NCBI GenBank assembly: GCA_903902915.1
Contig: CAIUWR010000067.1
Location: forward strand, 1 to 43,385
From: an uncultured Hyphomicrobiales bacterium
GTDB lineage: Bacteria > Pseudomonadota > Alphaproteobacteria > Rhizobiales > Beijerinckiaceae
DNA: 43,385 nt
Direction of reading: 5' to 3'
Shown here: one piece after another, positions 26,487-35,206 of the stretch
How positions within the stretch are numbered: the stretch's first letter is position 1
Layout of the letters: every line of letters begins with the position of its first letter
Made by a program: the position numbers and the translations under genes
The notes under the pieces: generated by a model
Database searches by the model: none
What the model was told of the DNA's origin: nothing
The model's input: the letters and a program-made list of their open reading frames with translations, nothing else

Positions 26487-27431
26487 ATGTTGCGCATCGC
26501 CATCCTCGACGATTACCAGTCCGTCGCCCGCAGCATGGCCGATTGGTCGCGCCTTGGGCCGGATGTGGAAATCGTCAGTTTCAATCGCCACCTCAGCGAG
26601 GCCGAAGCGGCTGAAGAACTCGCCGCTTTCGATGTGCTCTGCATCATGCGCGAACGCATGGCGCTGCCACGCAGCATGATTGAAGCGTTGCCGCGCCTGA
26701 AGCTGATCGCCGTCACCGGCTCCCATACGCAGGTGATCGATGTGGCGGCCGCGCAGGCGCGGGGCGTTCCGGTGACGCTCACCGCGCCGCGCGCCTCCAA
26801 CTCGGCGGCGGAACTCACCTGGGCCATGGTGCTGGCGCTGGCGCGCAAGATCACGCTTGAAGACCGCAACATGCGCGAGGGCCGCTGGCAGACGAGCGTC
26901 GGTTTTCGGCTGGAAGGGCGCACGCTGGGCCTCATGGGCCTTGGCACGCTGGGCGCGCGGGTGGCGCGCTATGGGCAGGCCTTCGACATGAAGGTGATCG
27001 CCTGGAGCGCCAATCTCGATCCGCAGCGTGCGCGGGATCTGGGCGTCGAGCCCGTCACGAAAGATGAGCTGCTGCGTCGCTCCGATGTGGTGAGCATCCA
27101 CCTGAAGCTGGGGCCGCGAAGTCGTGGCCTGATCGGCGCGCCTGAGCTGGCCGCCATGAAACGCAGCGCGGTTCTGGTCAACACGTCGCGTTCGGCCATC
27201 ATTGATCAGGAGGCGCTGGCGCAGGCCTTGCGCGATGGCGTCATTGCGGGCGCTGCGCTTGACGTCTTCGAGCCCGAGCCCTTACCCGCCAACCACACTG
27301 TTCGGAGCCTGCCCAACACTGTGCTGACGCCCCACATCGGCTTTGTGACAGAAGAGTCCTATCGCGAATTTTTCGCAGGCGTCGTCGACTCCATCGTCGC
27401 CTGGCGACAGTCCCATGGAGGCTCGGCATGA
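26487..27431 (+). CDS. D-2-hydroxyacid dehydrogenase (NAD-dependent)
   Basis: This 314-residue member of the D-isomer-specific 2-hydroxyacid dehydrogenase family would interconvert a 2-hydroxy acid and a 2-oxo acid. The Rossmann motif is GLMGLGTLGARVA (about residues 148-160). Catalytic residues are Arg in NTSRSAII (R235), Glu in LDVFEPEPL (E264) and His in LTPHIGF (H283). The start at 26487 (MLRIAILDDYQSV) lies 8 bases after the dioxygenase stop, and its stop overlaps the next start by four bases. The gene could feed a 2-oxo acid to a downstream or periplasmic step, but this is speculative. Confidence 0.9.
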   Translation: MLRIAILDDYQSVARSMADWSRLGPDVEIVSFNRHLSEAEAAEELAAFDVLCIMRERMALPRSMIEALPRLKLIAVTGSHTQVIDVAAAQARGVPVTLTAPRASNSAAELTWAMVLALARKITLEDRNMREGRWQTSVGFRLEGRTLGLMGLGTLGARVARYGQAFDMKVIAWSANLDPQRARDLGVEPVTKDELLRRSDVVSIHLKLGPRSRGLIGAPELAAMKRSAVLVNTSRSAIIDQEALAQALRDGVIAGAALDVFEPEPLPANHTVRSLPNTVLTPHIGFVTEESYREFFAGVVDSIVAWRQSHGGSA

Positions 27432-28786
27432 GCGGATTGACGCGCCAGCTCGGGGCCTTTGTCGCTTCATTGCGATATGAGGCGATCCCCGCCGACCTGT
27501 TCAGCCAGGTGCGGAACGGCTTCACCGATTATGCCGCCGTGACGCTGCTCGGGCGCCATGATGAGGTGACGCATGCCTTGCGCGCGGTCGCGGCGCCGTC
27601 GCAAAGCACGGGCGAGGCGCGCATCTGCTTCAGCGCGGCGCGCACCAGGGGTCCGGACGCCGCCTTGATCAGCGGCGCAGCATCCCATGCGCAGGACTAT
27701 GATGACGTTGGCCTTGTCGGCGTCCAGCCGACCCATCCCTCCGCCGCCATCGCGCCCGCGATCTTCGCCGAGGCTGAAACGCTTGGCCGCGATGGCCGCG
27801 CCATGCTCGCCGCTTATGTGGCGGCGTTCGAAGTCTGGGGCGATCTGGCTGCGCGCGAGAGCGATCCGCCACATGTGAAGGGCTGGCATCCCACCGGCAC
27901 ATTCGGCGCCATCGCCGCCGCCGCCGCCTGCGCGCATCTGCGTGGCCTTGATGAAGAGCGCGCGGCCCATGCGCTGGGGATCGCCGCCTCCATGGCGGCG
28001 GGCTTCATCGCCAACTTCGGCTCCATGACAAAGCCCTTCCACGCGGGGCGCGCCGCCCAAAGCGGCGTATTGGCCGCGCGGCTTGCGCAAGCGGGCATGA
28101 CGGCTTCGCGCGATGCGCTGGAAAGTCCGGTCGGCTTCCTCGCCGCCATTTCGCCCAAAGGCGCGGTGGACCGGACAAGCGCGCCGCGCTGTGGCGAACG
28201 CTGGTTTTTGGCCAGCCATGGTCTGGGCTTCAAGTTGTTTCCCATGTGCTACGGCGCTCACCGCGCGCTTGATGGTCTGTTCACCCTGTTGAGCCATCAT
28301 CCGGTTGAAGCTGATGAGGTGGAGGCGATCGACGTGCATGCGACGCGGCTGCAATTCGCCAATCTCGTCCATGACAATCCGCAAAACGGGCTCGACGCCA
28401 AGTTCAGCATGGAATTCGCCATGGCCGCGCCGATCATCGCCGGGCGGGTGACCGAGGCGGAATTCACCAGCGCCTTCGTGCAGCGCGCGGATGTACGGGC
28501 CTTGATGAACCGCGTGAGCCGCGTGTTTCTGCCGCCGCCCGAAACTGGCGCAGCGCCACGCGACAAGATCACGCTGCGCTTGCGCGATGGGCGCGTGTTC
28601 GAGCAAATGCTGCGCGCGCCCATGGGACATGCGGACCGGCCGCCGACGACCCAAGCGCTCTGGACCAAATTCGCCGATTGCGTGGCCGATGCGCTGGCCC
28701 CCGCCGATGCGCGCCGCATGTTTGATCAATTGCAAAATCTTGATCGTCTGGCGTCGCCGGACGATTTGCCGGTGGCCGCCGTTTGA
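27428..28786 (+). CDS. MmgE/PrpD family protein (first copy)
   Basis: This 452-residue protein belongs to the MmgE/PrpD family, which includes 2-methylcitrate dehydratase and cis-aconitate decarboxylase. Recognisable blocks are FTDYAAVTLLGRHDE, SGAASHAQDYDDVG, HPTGTFGAIAAAAACAHLRGL, MTKPFHAGRAAQSGVLAARLAQ and KLFPMCYGAHRALDGL. The start overlaps the dehydrogenase stop (ATGA), with GGAGG 6 bases upstream. Sequence alone does not give the substrate; a dehydratase or decarboxylase acting on a small polycarboxylate is likely from the family. It is not a close twin of the second copy at 30024-31328, which is shorter. Confidence 0.88.
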   Translation: MSGLTRQLGAFVASLRYEAIPADLFSQVRNGFTDYAAVTLLGRHDEVTHALRAVAAPSQSTGEARICFSAARTRGPDAALISGAASHAQDYDDVGLVGVQPTHPSAAIAPAIFAEAETLGRDGRAMLAAYVAAFEVWGDLAARESDPPHVKGWHPTGTFGAIAAAAACAHLRGLDEERAAHALGIAASMAAGFIANFGSMTKPFHAGRAAQSGVLAARLAQAGMTASRDALESPVGFLAAISPKGAVDRTSAPRCGERWFLASHGLGFKLFPMCYGAHRALDGLFTLLSHHPVEADEVEAIDVHATRLQFANLVHDNPQNGLDAKFSMEFAMAAPIIAGRVTEAEFTSAFVQRADVRALMNRVSRVFLPPPETGAAPRDKITLRLRDGRVFEQMLRAPMGHADRPPTTQALWTKFADCVADALAPADARRMFDQLQNLDRLASPDDLPVAAV

Positions 28787-28995
28787 ACGCCCGATGACGC
28801 CGAACGAGGGGGCTTCGCTTGCGACGGAGGCGCGCGGCGCTGTGGGGCTCGCGCCTCGCCGCCATGCCAAAGGCGGAGAGCGAATATCGTCGTCTTGGCC
28901 CAGCGAAATGACCGTCGCGGCGCCTTTCTGAGCGCGACGCTTTCAACTATTGTCATGCCCAATCAACGGGGCCTTCCCCGGGCAGGAGACGACCC

Positions 28996-30027
28996 ATGCA
29001 TATCATCGACTCGCATTTTCACTGGTGGCCCCGGTCGGTCTTCGAGACCCTGTGCAAACGCATGGACGTCCCCTACGCCCGGCCCAACGACAAGGGCTGC
29101 TATGCCTGCGTGCTGGAGGAAGGCGCCGACTATGTGTTGAACAGCTGGCCCGACTGGTTCGATCTCGACGAGCAGTTCGAACATATGGACAGGCTGGGCC
29201 ATCGCGTGGACGCGGTGGGCTCCATCGGTCCCTTCTCCGTCTTCTTCTCGGCCCTGCCGAAGGACGAGGGCCGCGACCTCGCCATTCAGTGGAACGAAGA
29301 AATGGCCTCTGCGCAGCGCCGCTATCCCGGCAGATTCTGGGGCAGCGCGGCGATTCCGTTTCAGGACGAAAAGATCGCCATGGATGTGCTGGAGGACGCC
29401 ATCTCGCGCCTCGGCCTCATGGGCGTGAATCTCCCCGGTTCCATCGGCGCCGATCCGCGCATCGACGCAGAGCGCATGCAGCCCTTCTACGCGCGCTGCG
29501 CGGAACTCGGCCTGCCTGTATTCATGCATCCCACCGACGCCGTCTTCAACCATATGCTCGATGGCTATAACGGCGCGCTGCATCTGTCGCTGGGCCGCGT
29601 GATCGAAGTCAGCGTCGCGGCCATGCGCCTTGTGCTGTCGGGCACGATGGAGCGTCACCCCGACCTCAAGCTGATCATGTCGCATACCGGCGGGGCGCTG
29701 CCCTATCAGTCCGGCCGCATGGACAAGAACACCAAGAACGCCAAGCTGCCGCGCCCCACCAGCGACTATCTCAAGCGCATGTATACGGACACGGTGAGCC
29801 CTCATTCGGCGGGCATCAAATTCGCGATTGAATATTACGGCATCGACCGCGTGATGTATGGCACCGATTATCCCTGCTGGGATCCCGCCGCATGCCTCAA
29901 GCTGATCGAGGAGATCGACCTGTCGGACGCCGACAAGCGGAAGCTCTTCTATGACAATGCGCGGCGCATCCTCAACCTGCGCGATCCCGCGCCCGCATCG
30001 GCGCCCGAAACGGCTTTTGCAAAATGA
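28996..30027 (+). CDS. Amidohydrolase-family (ACMSD-like) metal-dependent hydrolase/decarboxylase
   Basis: This 343-residue TIM-barrel protein is of the amidohydrolase_2 type. Metal ligands are visible: HFH near the N-terminus (H7, H9), His in VFMHPTD (about H178), His in IMSHTGG (about H230) and Asp in YGTDYPCW (about D291). The group contains decarboxylases (aminocarboxymuconate-semialdehyde, resorcylate) and lactone hydrolases, so either chemistry is possible. AGGAG lies 7 bases before the ATG at 28996. A 209-base gap with no gene separates it from the preceding MmgE/PrpD gene, so it may have its own promoter. Its stop overlaps the second MmgE/PrpD start. Confidence 0.9.
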   Translation: MHIIDSHFHWWPRSVFETLCKRMDVPYARPNDKGCYACVLEEGADYVLNSWPDWFDLDEQFEHMDRLGHRVDAVGSIGPFSVFFSALPKDEGRDLAIQWNEEMASAQRRYPGRFWGSAAIPFQDEKIAMDVLEDAISRLGLMGVNLPGSIGADPRIDAERMQPFYARCAELGLPVFMHPTDAVFNHMLDGYNGALHLSLGRVIEVSVAAMRLVLSGTMERHPDLKLIMSHTGGALPYQSGRMDKNTKNAKLPRPTSDYLKRMYTDTVSPHSAGIKFAIEYYGIDRVMYGTDYPCWDPAACLKLIEEIDLSDADKRKLFYDNARRILNLRDPAPASAPETAFAK

Positions 30028-31328
30028 CCATTTTAGAAGCTTACGCGCGGGCGCTGGCGCAACCAGCGCCCGCCAATGACGAGCGGCTGTCGCTGCATCT
30101 GATCGACACGGTCGGCGCCTGGCTTGCGGGGGCCGCGAGCGCGGAGGGTCGCGAGATCATCGCGTCCATGCGGGGCGGGGCTCTGCTGGGCGCGGGTCCG
30201 CTCGACCAGCTCACCCTTGCGGTGGCGACCACGCGGCTGACCGAAATCGACGACATCCATCGCGCCTCCTGCGTCACTTGCGGCGCGGTCGTCATTCCCG
30301 CCAGCTTCATCATGGCGCGGGCCTTGGGCGCCAGCGCCGTTCAATTCGCGAGCGCGCTGCGCCATGGTTATGAGACCATGATGCGTCTGGGCATGGCGGT
30401 GAACGGGCCGGGCGTTCTGGCGCGCGGCGTCTGGCCGACATATCTGGCTGCGCCCATGGGCGCTGCGGCCGCCACAAGCGCGCTGCTCGGCCTCACGCCT
30501 GCGCAAACGGCGCAGGCCATGGCGATCGCCCTGGCGCAGACCAGCGGCGCGCCGGGTGGGCATGGGCCGGGGCGCTCTTCGCGCTGGCTGTTGTCGGGGC
30601 TCGCTGCGCGCAGCGGCGTCGCCTCCGCGCTGATGGCGTCGCAAGGCTTCACCGGCGATCTGACCTTGCTCGACGCCGACTGGTTCCAGCGCACCCATGG
30701 GCTGGCGTTCGACCCCGCGCCATTCACAGCGCCGCAGCCCATTTTGCACCAGACCAGCATGAAGCCCTGGTGCGCCGCCAAGCAGACTGTTTCGGCGACG
30801 GACGCATTTCGCGTTTATCTGGCGGAGGGCGGCAGCGCCGCGCGCGTGGCCTCCATCCGCGTCCATGTGCCAAGCGCCTATCGCGTGATGATTTCCAGCA
30901 AGCCGCCGGGGCGGTTGGGGCGCATCATCAATCTGGGCTGGCAATTGGGGCTCGTGGCCCATCATCCGCAAGCCATGCTCGATCTCGACCGCGAGCCCAC
31001 GCCGCAGGACGCGCTGGTGGAGGCTTTCGCGCAGAAGGTGGAGATCGTGGCGGACGCCAGTCTCGACGCTTTCTATCCCGCGCAATGGCCAGCGCGATTG
31101 GAGATCACGCTGGACGATGGTTCGGTGATCGAGCGCATGGCGAGCGAGGCTCTGGGCGATCCCGGCGCGCAGCTTGACGCCGCCGCCGTCGCCGCAAAGT
31201 TCGCGCGCGTCACCGGCCATATTGGTGCGCACAAGGCGCAATCCTTGCTGACGCTGCTGCATGGACCGGTCGAGAGCCTCGACCTTGCAGCGCTTGAGGC
31301 GGCGCTGAACGCCGCCCTGCAAGGCTGA
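30024..31328 (+). CDS. MmgE/PrpD family protein (second copy)
   Basis: This 434-residue protein is a divergent second member of the family. Blocks include LHLIDTVGAWLAGAAS, TEIDDIHRASCVTCGAVVIPA, ALRHGYETMMRLGMAV, GVWPTYLAAPMGAAAATSALLGL, QTSMKPWCAAKQTVSATDAF and VHVPSAYRVMISSKPPG. The KPWCAAKQ segment stands where the first copy has KLFPMCYGAHRA, so the substrate pockets probably differ. The start overlaps the amidohydrolase stop, and the ribosome site is weak, suggesting coupling. Its TGA at 31326-31328 abuts the stop of the minus-strand M24 gene with no spacer. Confidence 0.87.
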   Translation: MTILEAYARALAQPAPANDERLSLHLIDTVGAWLAGAASAEGREIIASMRGGALLGAGPLDQLTLAVATTRLTEIDDIHRASCVTCGAVVIPASFIMARALGASAVQFASALRHGYETMMRLGMAVNGPGVLARGVWPTYLAAPMGAAAATSALLGLTPAQTAQAMAIALAQTSGAPGGHGPGRSSRWLLSGLAARSGVASALMASQGFTGDLTLLDADWFQRTHGLAFDPAPFTAPQPILHQTSMKPWCAAKQTVSATDAFRVYLAEGGSAARVASIRVHVPSAYRVMISSKPPGRLGRIINLGWQLGLVAHHPQAMLDLDREPTPQDALVEAFAQKVEIVADASLDAFYPAQWPARLEITLDDGSVIERMASEALGDPGAQLDAAAVAAKFARVTGHIGAHKAQSLLTLLHGPVESLDLAALEAALNAALQG

Positions 31329-32369
31329 TTAAAGACCGATTATGCGGGCGCCGATCCAGCGGCGGCCGCCGATCTCCATCTCCACATCGAGCACGAAAGG
31401 CGCCGACGCCGTGAAGCCTTGCGCGGAGCCCGCGAGGTTGGCCACAGGCGCGAGCGGATAAGATCCGCGCGGCTGTTCGGCGCCCCAGTTCACGACCGTG
31501 CCGAAGGGGCCGAATGCGCGCGCGACCGCTGCGCCCAAAGCCTCGCCCGGCTGCGGCGCGAAAGCCATCAAAGCCGCATGGGCCTGATTGAACTGATCCT
31601 GCACGGGCGCAGCCTTGGCGAAGCTGCGCACATGCCGCGTCCACGCGCCTTTGTAGGCGAGCGATACGCGAGCGGCGTAAGTTTGCCCCAGCGCGCCCAT
31701 GGACTCCGTGCGCACGAAGGCGCGGCTGGCGCCAAGATCGCAAGCGACCAGTGTGAAACATTCTTCCGCGCCGCCAAGCCGCGCAACGGATTCCGCTGGC
31801 GCAATGAAGGCGCGCGCTTCGATCTGCGCCACATCGACAGCCGCGCATGCGGCCTGCGCGAGCGCATCAGCCTTCGTCAGCAGGAGATGCTCCACCGCGT
31901 CGCAGGCGTTGCGCGCGCGGGCGAAAGCCTGCGTCACGTCGACCAGCTCCACGCCGGGCGCCGCTTGCAAAATCGCCTGCGCATGGCCTGCGGGAAAATC
32001 GTCGAGTTCGAGAATGCCGATGCGCTTGGCGCCATCCACCGCGATGCGCTCGCCGATGAGCGCTGCGGGGCGCGGCGTGGTCGTGACCTCGCCAGCTGGC
32101 ATGACTGAGATGATCCATTCGGCGACGCGCTTGGACAAAGCGGTGGCGAAAATCATCTCGCCATCGGCGGGCGCATAGAGCAGCCCCTCGTTCCAATAGG
32201 GCGTGAAGCCCGTGAGCCACCACACGGCGCCGCCGCGCGCGATATTCGTATAGGCGACGAAGACGTCGACGCCCTCGCGCGCCAATTCAGCGCGCAAGCG
32301 GGCGCGCCGGTCGGCGAGAGCGGAAGCGGGAACCTCAGCAGGATCCCAGGCCATCAAACCACGACGCAT
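31329..32369 (-). CDS. M24-family-like protein lacking metal ligands (creatinase/prolidase fold)
   Basis: This 346-residue protein is a distant relative of the neighbouring M24 gene product. Its N-terminal domain (RRARLRAELAREGVDVFVAYT, VWWLTGFTPYWNEGLLYAP) fits the creatinase/prolidase N-domain. The C-terminal half aligns only loosely with the M24 pita-bread fold, and none of the five metal-binding Asp/His/Glu residues can be placed. It may be metal-independent or a non-catalytic partner. The start at 32369 (MRRGLMAWDP) has GAGG 6 bases upstream and follows the other M24 stop by 7 bases. It is the last gene of the operon. Confidence 0.75.
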   Translation of the reverse strand: MRRGLMAWDPAEVPASALADRRARLRAELAREGVDVFVAYTNIARGGAVWWLTGFTPYWNEGLLYAPADGEMIFATALSKRVAEWIISVMPAGEVTTTPRPAALIGERIAVDGAKRIGILELDDFPAGHAQAILQAAPGVELVDVTQAFARARNACDAVEHLLLTKADALAQAACAAVDVAQIEARAFIAPAESVARLGGAEECFTLVACDLGASRAFVRTESMGALGQTYAARVSLAYKGAWTRHVRSFAKAAPVQDQFNQAHAALMAFAPQPGEALGAAVARAFGPFGTVVNWGAEQPRGSYPLAPVANLAGSAQGFTASAPFVLDVEMEIGGRRWIGARIIGL

Positions 32370-32376
32370 GGCGTCC

Positions 32377-33483
32377 TCACTGCAAGGGAACGGAGAAAAG
32401 TTCGCGCGGCGTGCCGCAGAGCAATTCATGCCCGCCGTCGCGCACCACAAGCGAATCGCCCAGCACCAGATAACCCACGGCGGGGTGATAGGTGTTGGGG
32501 TGGACGATGAGCGTCATGCCCGCTTCCAGCGTGATCTGCACATCTTCCAGAATGGCGGGCTTCTGATCGGGGAAGAGCCCCATGCCATGGCCGCGCACGC
32601 GCGTATATTCGGAGGTCACATAGTCGCCGAGGCCATATTTGCGGAAGACGTCGTTCTCGGCTTTCGCCACATGCGCCGCCGTCACGCCCGCTTTCACCGA
32701 GGCGATCCCCGCCTCCATGGCTTCGAGATAAACGGCGAAAGCCTGATGCTGCGCTTCGCTGGGCTCGCCCACGATCAGCGTGCGGCAGATCTGCGCGTAA
32801 TAGCCGTCATAGCATGGCGTCAGCTCGGTCGTGACCATGTCGCCAGCTTTCAAAATCTTGCCGCCGGGAGGCGCCATGCCGCGCACCTCCTGCCCGCCGA
32901 CGCCGACGATCATGAAATTCTCCGGCACGCCTTTGGCGCGGAAGAAGGACTCCATCTCCGCGACCAGTTCGTAATCCTTGCGGCCGGGGCGGGCGGCGTT
33001 GCGGAAGATGGCGTAGCCTTCGTCAGCCAAGGCGGCGGCCTTGCGCACGGCGTCGATCTCGACTTCCATCTTGTTCATCAACAAGCGCTCGACGATCTTC
33101 GCGCCATCGCTGACGCGCAGATCCTTGTCGCCATGCAGCAGCCCATAGGGCAGCAGATGGTAGGGCGCGGCGGCGATGTTGTGATTGCCCGCGCGCGCGA
33201 GTTGCTTCTTCGCCTCCGCGACAAGCGCGGGGGCGAAGATGGTTTCGCATGTGCTGTAGGCGCGCGCGCGCTCGCATTCGGCGGGATCGTCGAGGATCAG
33301 GGTGATCGACCCGTCCTCGCGTACAAGCGCGACGCCCTGGCCCTCCTGGATGCCGAAATCTGTCGCATAGCGCAGATGATCCGCATGCCAGTTGTTGCCG
33401 AAGAGCACGAGAATTTCGACCTCCTCGCGCATCATCGCGTCTTTAAGAGCGCGCCTTCGCGCCGCCAGCGCATCCTTGCTCAT
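32377..33483 (-). CDS. M24-family (creatinase/Xaa-Pro peptidase-like) protein with altered active site
   Basis: This 368-residue protein has the two-domain creatinase/prolidase architecture. Conserved landmarks are ILVLFGNNWHADHLRYATDF, FMIVGVGGQEVRG, CYDGYYAQICRTLIVG, RVRGHGMGLFPDQKP and AVGYLVLGDSLVV. In metallopeptidases the five ligands are D, D, H, E, E; here the equivalent positions read approximately E220, Q231, H299, H328 and D343. It is therefore probably not a dinuclear-metal peptidase. Creatinase, which cleaves creatine to sarcosine and urea without metal, has the same fold, so a C-N hydrolase role is plausible beside HyuAB. GAGG lies 5 bases before the ATG. Confidence 0.85.
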   Translation of the reverse strand: MSKDALAARRRALKDAMMREEVEILVLFGNNWHADHLRYATDFGIQEGQGVALVREDGSITLILDDPAECERARAYSTCETIFAPALVAEAKKQLARAGNHNIAAAPYHLLPYGLLHGDKDLRVSDGAKIVERLLMNKMEVEIDAVRKAAALADEGYAIFRNAARPGRKDYELVAEMESFFRAKGVPENFMIVGVGGQEVRGMAPPGGKILKAGDMVTTELTPCYDGYYAQICRTLIVGEPSEAQHQAFAVYLEAMEAGIASVKAGVTAAHVAKAENDVFRKYGLGDYVTSEYTRVRGHGMGLFPDQKPAILEDVQITLEAGMTLIVHPNTYHPAVGYLVLGDSLVVRDGGHELLCGTPRELFSVPLQ

Positions 33484-33518
33484 TCAACCCTCACCTTCGC
33501 CAAACGAGGATAGACCGC

Positions 33519-35204
33519 TCACGCGCTCGCGCGCCAGCCGTAATAGTCGCAGGCCTTGTCAGCCGACACGAAGCCTTGCGCGACATCATTGCTCAGCTCG
33601 TTGCGATCGCGCTTGTGCGGATCGCCATAGCCGCCGCCGCCCGCCGTGTAGAAGGTGACGGAATCGCCCTTCAGCAGCGGGATTTCCGTTCCCTTGGACA
33701 CGTTGCGGTCAGCCGCGCCATTGGAGTGGATGATGGCGACGTTATGCGCGCCTTCGCCGCCGCCATTGAGGCCCCACGGGGGCGCCTGCGTGCGCTCGCA
33801 ATTGATGGTGACCTTGCAGGGCACCAGCGTTTGATAGGTGATGCGCACGCCAAGCCCGCCGCGATGCTGACCCGCGCCGCCGGAATCCTCGCGCAGCGCA
33901 TGTTCCTGCACGAGCACGGGATAGCGAATCTCCTGCAATTCGACGGGCGTGTTGCGCACGTCGCCCTGACAGACGGAGACGCTCGCGTCCTCGCCGTCTT
34001 CGGTGGGCCGTCCGCCCCAGCCGCCGCCGAAAATGTTCAGCAGCAGGAAGCGGCTGCCATCTTCGCGGAAGCCGTAGAACGAGCAACCGCCCATGTCGCC
34101 CTTGTGCGCGGCGGGGATGACATGGGGCAGCGCAGGCGCCAAAGCCTTCAGGATCGTGTCGATGGTGGTGGGCAGCGCGATGCTCCACAGGCCAATGGCG
34201 GCGCCCGCTTTCGCGCTGACGATGGTGCCCTCGGGGATCACCACATCCAGCGCGCGGAAGCAGCCATCATGCACGTCAAGCTCCGGCGAAGTGATCGCCT
34301 TGAAGGCGACGCGCGCGGCGGCGACGCCGCCCGACTTGCCGGAATTGAGCGGCGAATGAGTCTGCGGATTCATCTCGGAAAAATCGACCGTCATGGTCGA
34401 GCCCTTGATGGTGACGGTGGTCTTGATCTTGATCGGTTGGTCGAGATTGCGGCCATCGTTGTCCAGCGCGCTTTCGGCCACATAGACGCCGTCGGGAATC
34501 TTCTCGATGACGCTGCGCACCTGCATGTCCGCCTGATCCCAGATACGGTCGATGCAAAGCTCGACCGTTTCGCGGCTGTAGCGCTGCACCAACTCGCCAT
34601 AGCGGCGCGCGCCGAGCTGGCAGGAGGCGATCTGCGCGCGCATGTCGCCAAGGCAGGCGTCGGGGAACCGCACGTTGTCGTGGATGATCTGCCACAGGGT
34701 TTCGTTGCGCACGCCAGCTTCGAAGATCTTCAGCGAACGCATCTGCAAACCTTCGGCGAAGATTTCAGTGGTCAGCGAAGAGCCGAAGCCGATGCGCATG
34801 CCGCCGATGTCCACCCAATGGGCGCGGTTGGCCGCGAAGGCGACGAGTTCGCCATCGACGAAACAGGGCGCGTAAAGCACCACGTTGTTCAGATGCTGCC
34901 CGCAGGTCTCGCCATGATTCATGATGAGGATGTCGCCGGGCTTGAAGCCGTCGAGGCCCCAGCGCTTGATGCCGTCTTCCACCGCCACGCCCAGATCGGC
35001 GAGGAAGATCGGCAGGCCGCCGCGATTTTGCGAAATCATGCGGCCCTGCGTGTCGATGAGGCCGCAACAGAAGTCGCGGACTTCATAGATCATCATGTTG
35101 TAGGCCGCCTTGCACAGCGCATTGGCCATTTCGTCGGCGAAAGCGACGATGGAGTTGCGCACGACTTCGACGGTGATGGGATGAGCGCCCGTTGCCTTGG
35201 TCAT
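33519..35204 (-). CDS. Hydantoinase B/oxoprolinase-type subunit
   Basis: This 561-residue HyuB-family subunit pairs with HyuA for ATP-dependent ring opening (N-methylhydantoinase, 5-oxoprolinase) or carboxylation (acetone carboxylase) reactions. Landmarks are the N-terminal VEVVRNSIVAFADEMANALC, DILIMNHGETCGQHLNNVVLYAP, DFSEMNPQTHSPLNSGKSGG and the C-terminal TCERTQAPPWGLNGGG-like region and FYTAGGGGYGDP. The ATG at 35204 follows the HyuA stop after 2 bases, with AAGGA upstream; a TTG at 35210 is possible. The HyuAB pair in one operon with an ABC importer and M24 proteins suggests uptake and hydrolysis of a cyclic amide or ureide. Confidence 0.92.
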   Translation of the reverse strand: MTKATGAHPITVEVVRNSIVAFADEMANALCKAAYNMMIYEVRDFCCGLIDTQGRMISQNRGGLPIFLADLGVAVEDGIKRWGLDGFKPGDILIMNHGETCGQHLNNVVLYAPCFVDGELVAFAANRAHWVDIGGMRIGFGSSLTTEIFAEGLQMRSLKIFEAGVRNETLWQIIHDNVRFPDACLGDMRAQIASCQLGARRYGELVQRYSRETVELCIDRIWDQADMQVRSVIEKIPDGVYVAESALDNDGRNLDQPIKIKTTVTIKGSTMTVDFSEMNPQTHSPLNSGKSGGVAAARVAFKAITSPELDVHDGCFRALDVVIPEGTIVSAKAGAAIGLWSIALPTTIDTILKALAPALPHVIPAAHKGDMGGCSFYGFREDGSRFLLLNIFGGGWGGRPTEDGEDASVSVCQGDVRNTPVELQEIRYPVLVQEHALREDSGGAGQHRGGLGVRITYQTLVPCKVTINCERTQAPPWGLNGGGEGAHNVAIIHSNGAADRNVSKGTEIPLLKGDSVTFYTAGGGGYGDPHKRDRNELSNDVAQGFVSADKACDYYGWRASA

Positions 35205-35206
35205 GA

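Noticed and set aside
28787-28995. A small gene between the first MmgE/PrpD gene and the amidohydrolase
   Set aside because: Several short frames exist on both strands, but all extend into neighbouring genes as shadows and none has a ribosome site with a plausible protein.
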